Of a DNA stretch of 6,001 nucleotides, positions 5,862 to 6,001 are shown one piece after another (positions within the stretch are counted from its first letter, which is position 1; every line of letters starts with the position of its first letter). The position numbers and the translations under genes were made by a program. This stretch comes from Azonexus sp. Its GTDB lineage: Bacteria; Pseudomonadota; Gammaproteobacteria; Burkholderiales; Rhodocyclaceae. The DNA lies in the NCBI GenBank assembly GCA_031285115.1, contig JAITWU010000304.1:1-6001 (forward strand), written 5' to 3'. A model generated the notes under the pieces. It searched no databases. It was given only the letters and a program-made list of their open reading frames with translations, and was not told where the DNA came from.

Positions 5862-6001
5862 TCATCGCGTGGGCCGACATGGCCCTCCCCCGGTACAACC
5901 CGCCCCCCCCTTTACGTTTTAACCCGGGGACATTGTTTACATCTCCTTGCTCGTGCCAGCGGTTCGCTGGTGCGATCTTGCCGGTTCTTTCATCCAACAC
6001 C
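5862..6001. other. Right-end non-coding segment; possible edge of a mobile element
   Basis: This 140-bp stretch holds the G-quadruplex motif, a CCCGGGG step, GGGGACATTGTTTACATC at 5926-5943, and a perfect stem CCAGCG (5956-5961), GTT, CGCTGG (5965-5970). A minus-strand frame stays open from 6000 inward through the whole segment, beginning LDERTGKIAPANRWHEQ. GGGGACATTGTTTACATC resembles, from memory, terminal repeats of some DDE-type insertion sequences. Only one end is visible and no transposase motif is in the window, so the call is tentative. Confidence 0.2.
5883..5910 (-). other. Canonical G-quadruplex motif downstream of the c-di-GMP gene
   Basis: On the minus strand there are four G-runs of 8, 3, 5 and 3 separated by loops of 1, 7 and 1 nt, fitting the G3+N1-7 rule. 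On the plus strand these are C-runs at 5903-5910, 5899-5901, 5887-5891 and 5883-5885. It starts 22 bp after the stop at 5861. A short GC stem, GGGCC (5871-5875) and GGCCC (5881-5885), overlaps its left end but lacks a T-run. Confidence 0.55.

Noticed and set aside
5871..5890. Terminator for the c-di-GMP gene (GGGCC/GGCCC stem).
   Set aside because: The stem is only 5 bp and is followed by C-rich sequence, not a T-run.
5951..5975. T-arm-like GGTTCGCTGG sequence suggesting a tRNA or attachment site.
   Set aside because: There is no acceptor stem, anticodon arm or cloverleaf spacing on either strand; it is just a short palindrome.

Overview
The window is bacterial and most likely from a betaproteobacterium of the Rhodocyclales type (Dechloromonas/Azonexus-like). 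I infer this from the moderately high GC content, the style of the glutaminyl-tRNA synthetase N-terminus, and the large PAS-GGDEF-EAL sensor typical of that group. The assignment is recognition from memory, not a database result. All protein-coding content falls into well-known families. I do not see a convincing new multi-gene system; the less explained material is in the intergenic DNA.

Left part, minus strand (1-2144): the first 128 codons of glnS (glutaminyl-tRNA synthetase, running off the left edge) lie downstream of a two-gene phosphate-uptake operon. That operon is a DUF47/PhoU-like accessory protein (2144-1506) followed after 9 bp by a PiT-family inorganic phosphate permease (1496-489). 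A decaying array of five tandem 7-bp units abuts the permease stop codon.

Middle, plus strand (2145-2843): a 139-bp divergent intergenic region holds an inverted repeat whose two arms each contain TAGAAT (candidate outward-facing -10 elements), a 14-bp direct repeat and a hairpin. It leads into crcB (2284-2670), a 128-residue Fluc fluoride channel with an excellent ribosome binding site. No fluoride riboswitch is recognisable. The next 173 bp are AT-rich and carry two separate dyads, an exact TATAAT box and a T7 tract near the predicted transcription start.

Right part, plus strand (2844-5861): one 1005-residue membrane-anchored signalling protein with the order TM, periplasmic Cache-like sensor, TM, PAS, PAS, degenerate GGDEF, EAL. 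The GGDEF signature reads GGDLF, the catalytic lysine position is Asn and the inhibitory site is absent. The EAL domain keeps all the catalytic residues I looked for. I therefore predict a c-di-GMP phosphodiesterase with a regulatory, non-cyclase GGDEF domain. The last 140 bp contain a canonical four-run G-quadruplex motif on the minus strand and a sequence that may be the edge of a mobile element or of a gene beyond the window.

The phosphate operon and crcB share only an intergenic control region. A functional link between phosphate uptake, fluoride export and c-di-GMP turnover is not shown by the sequence.
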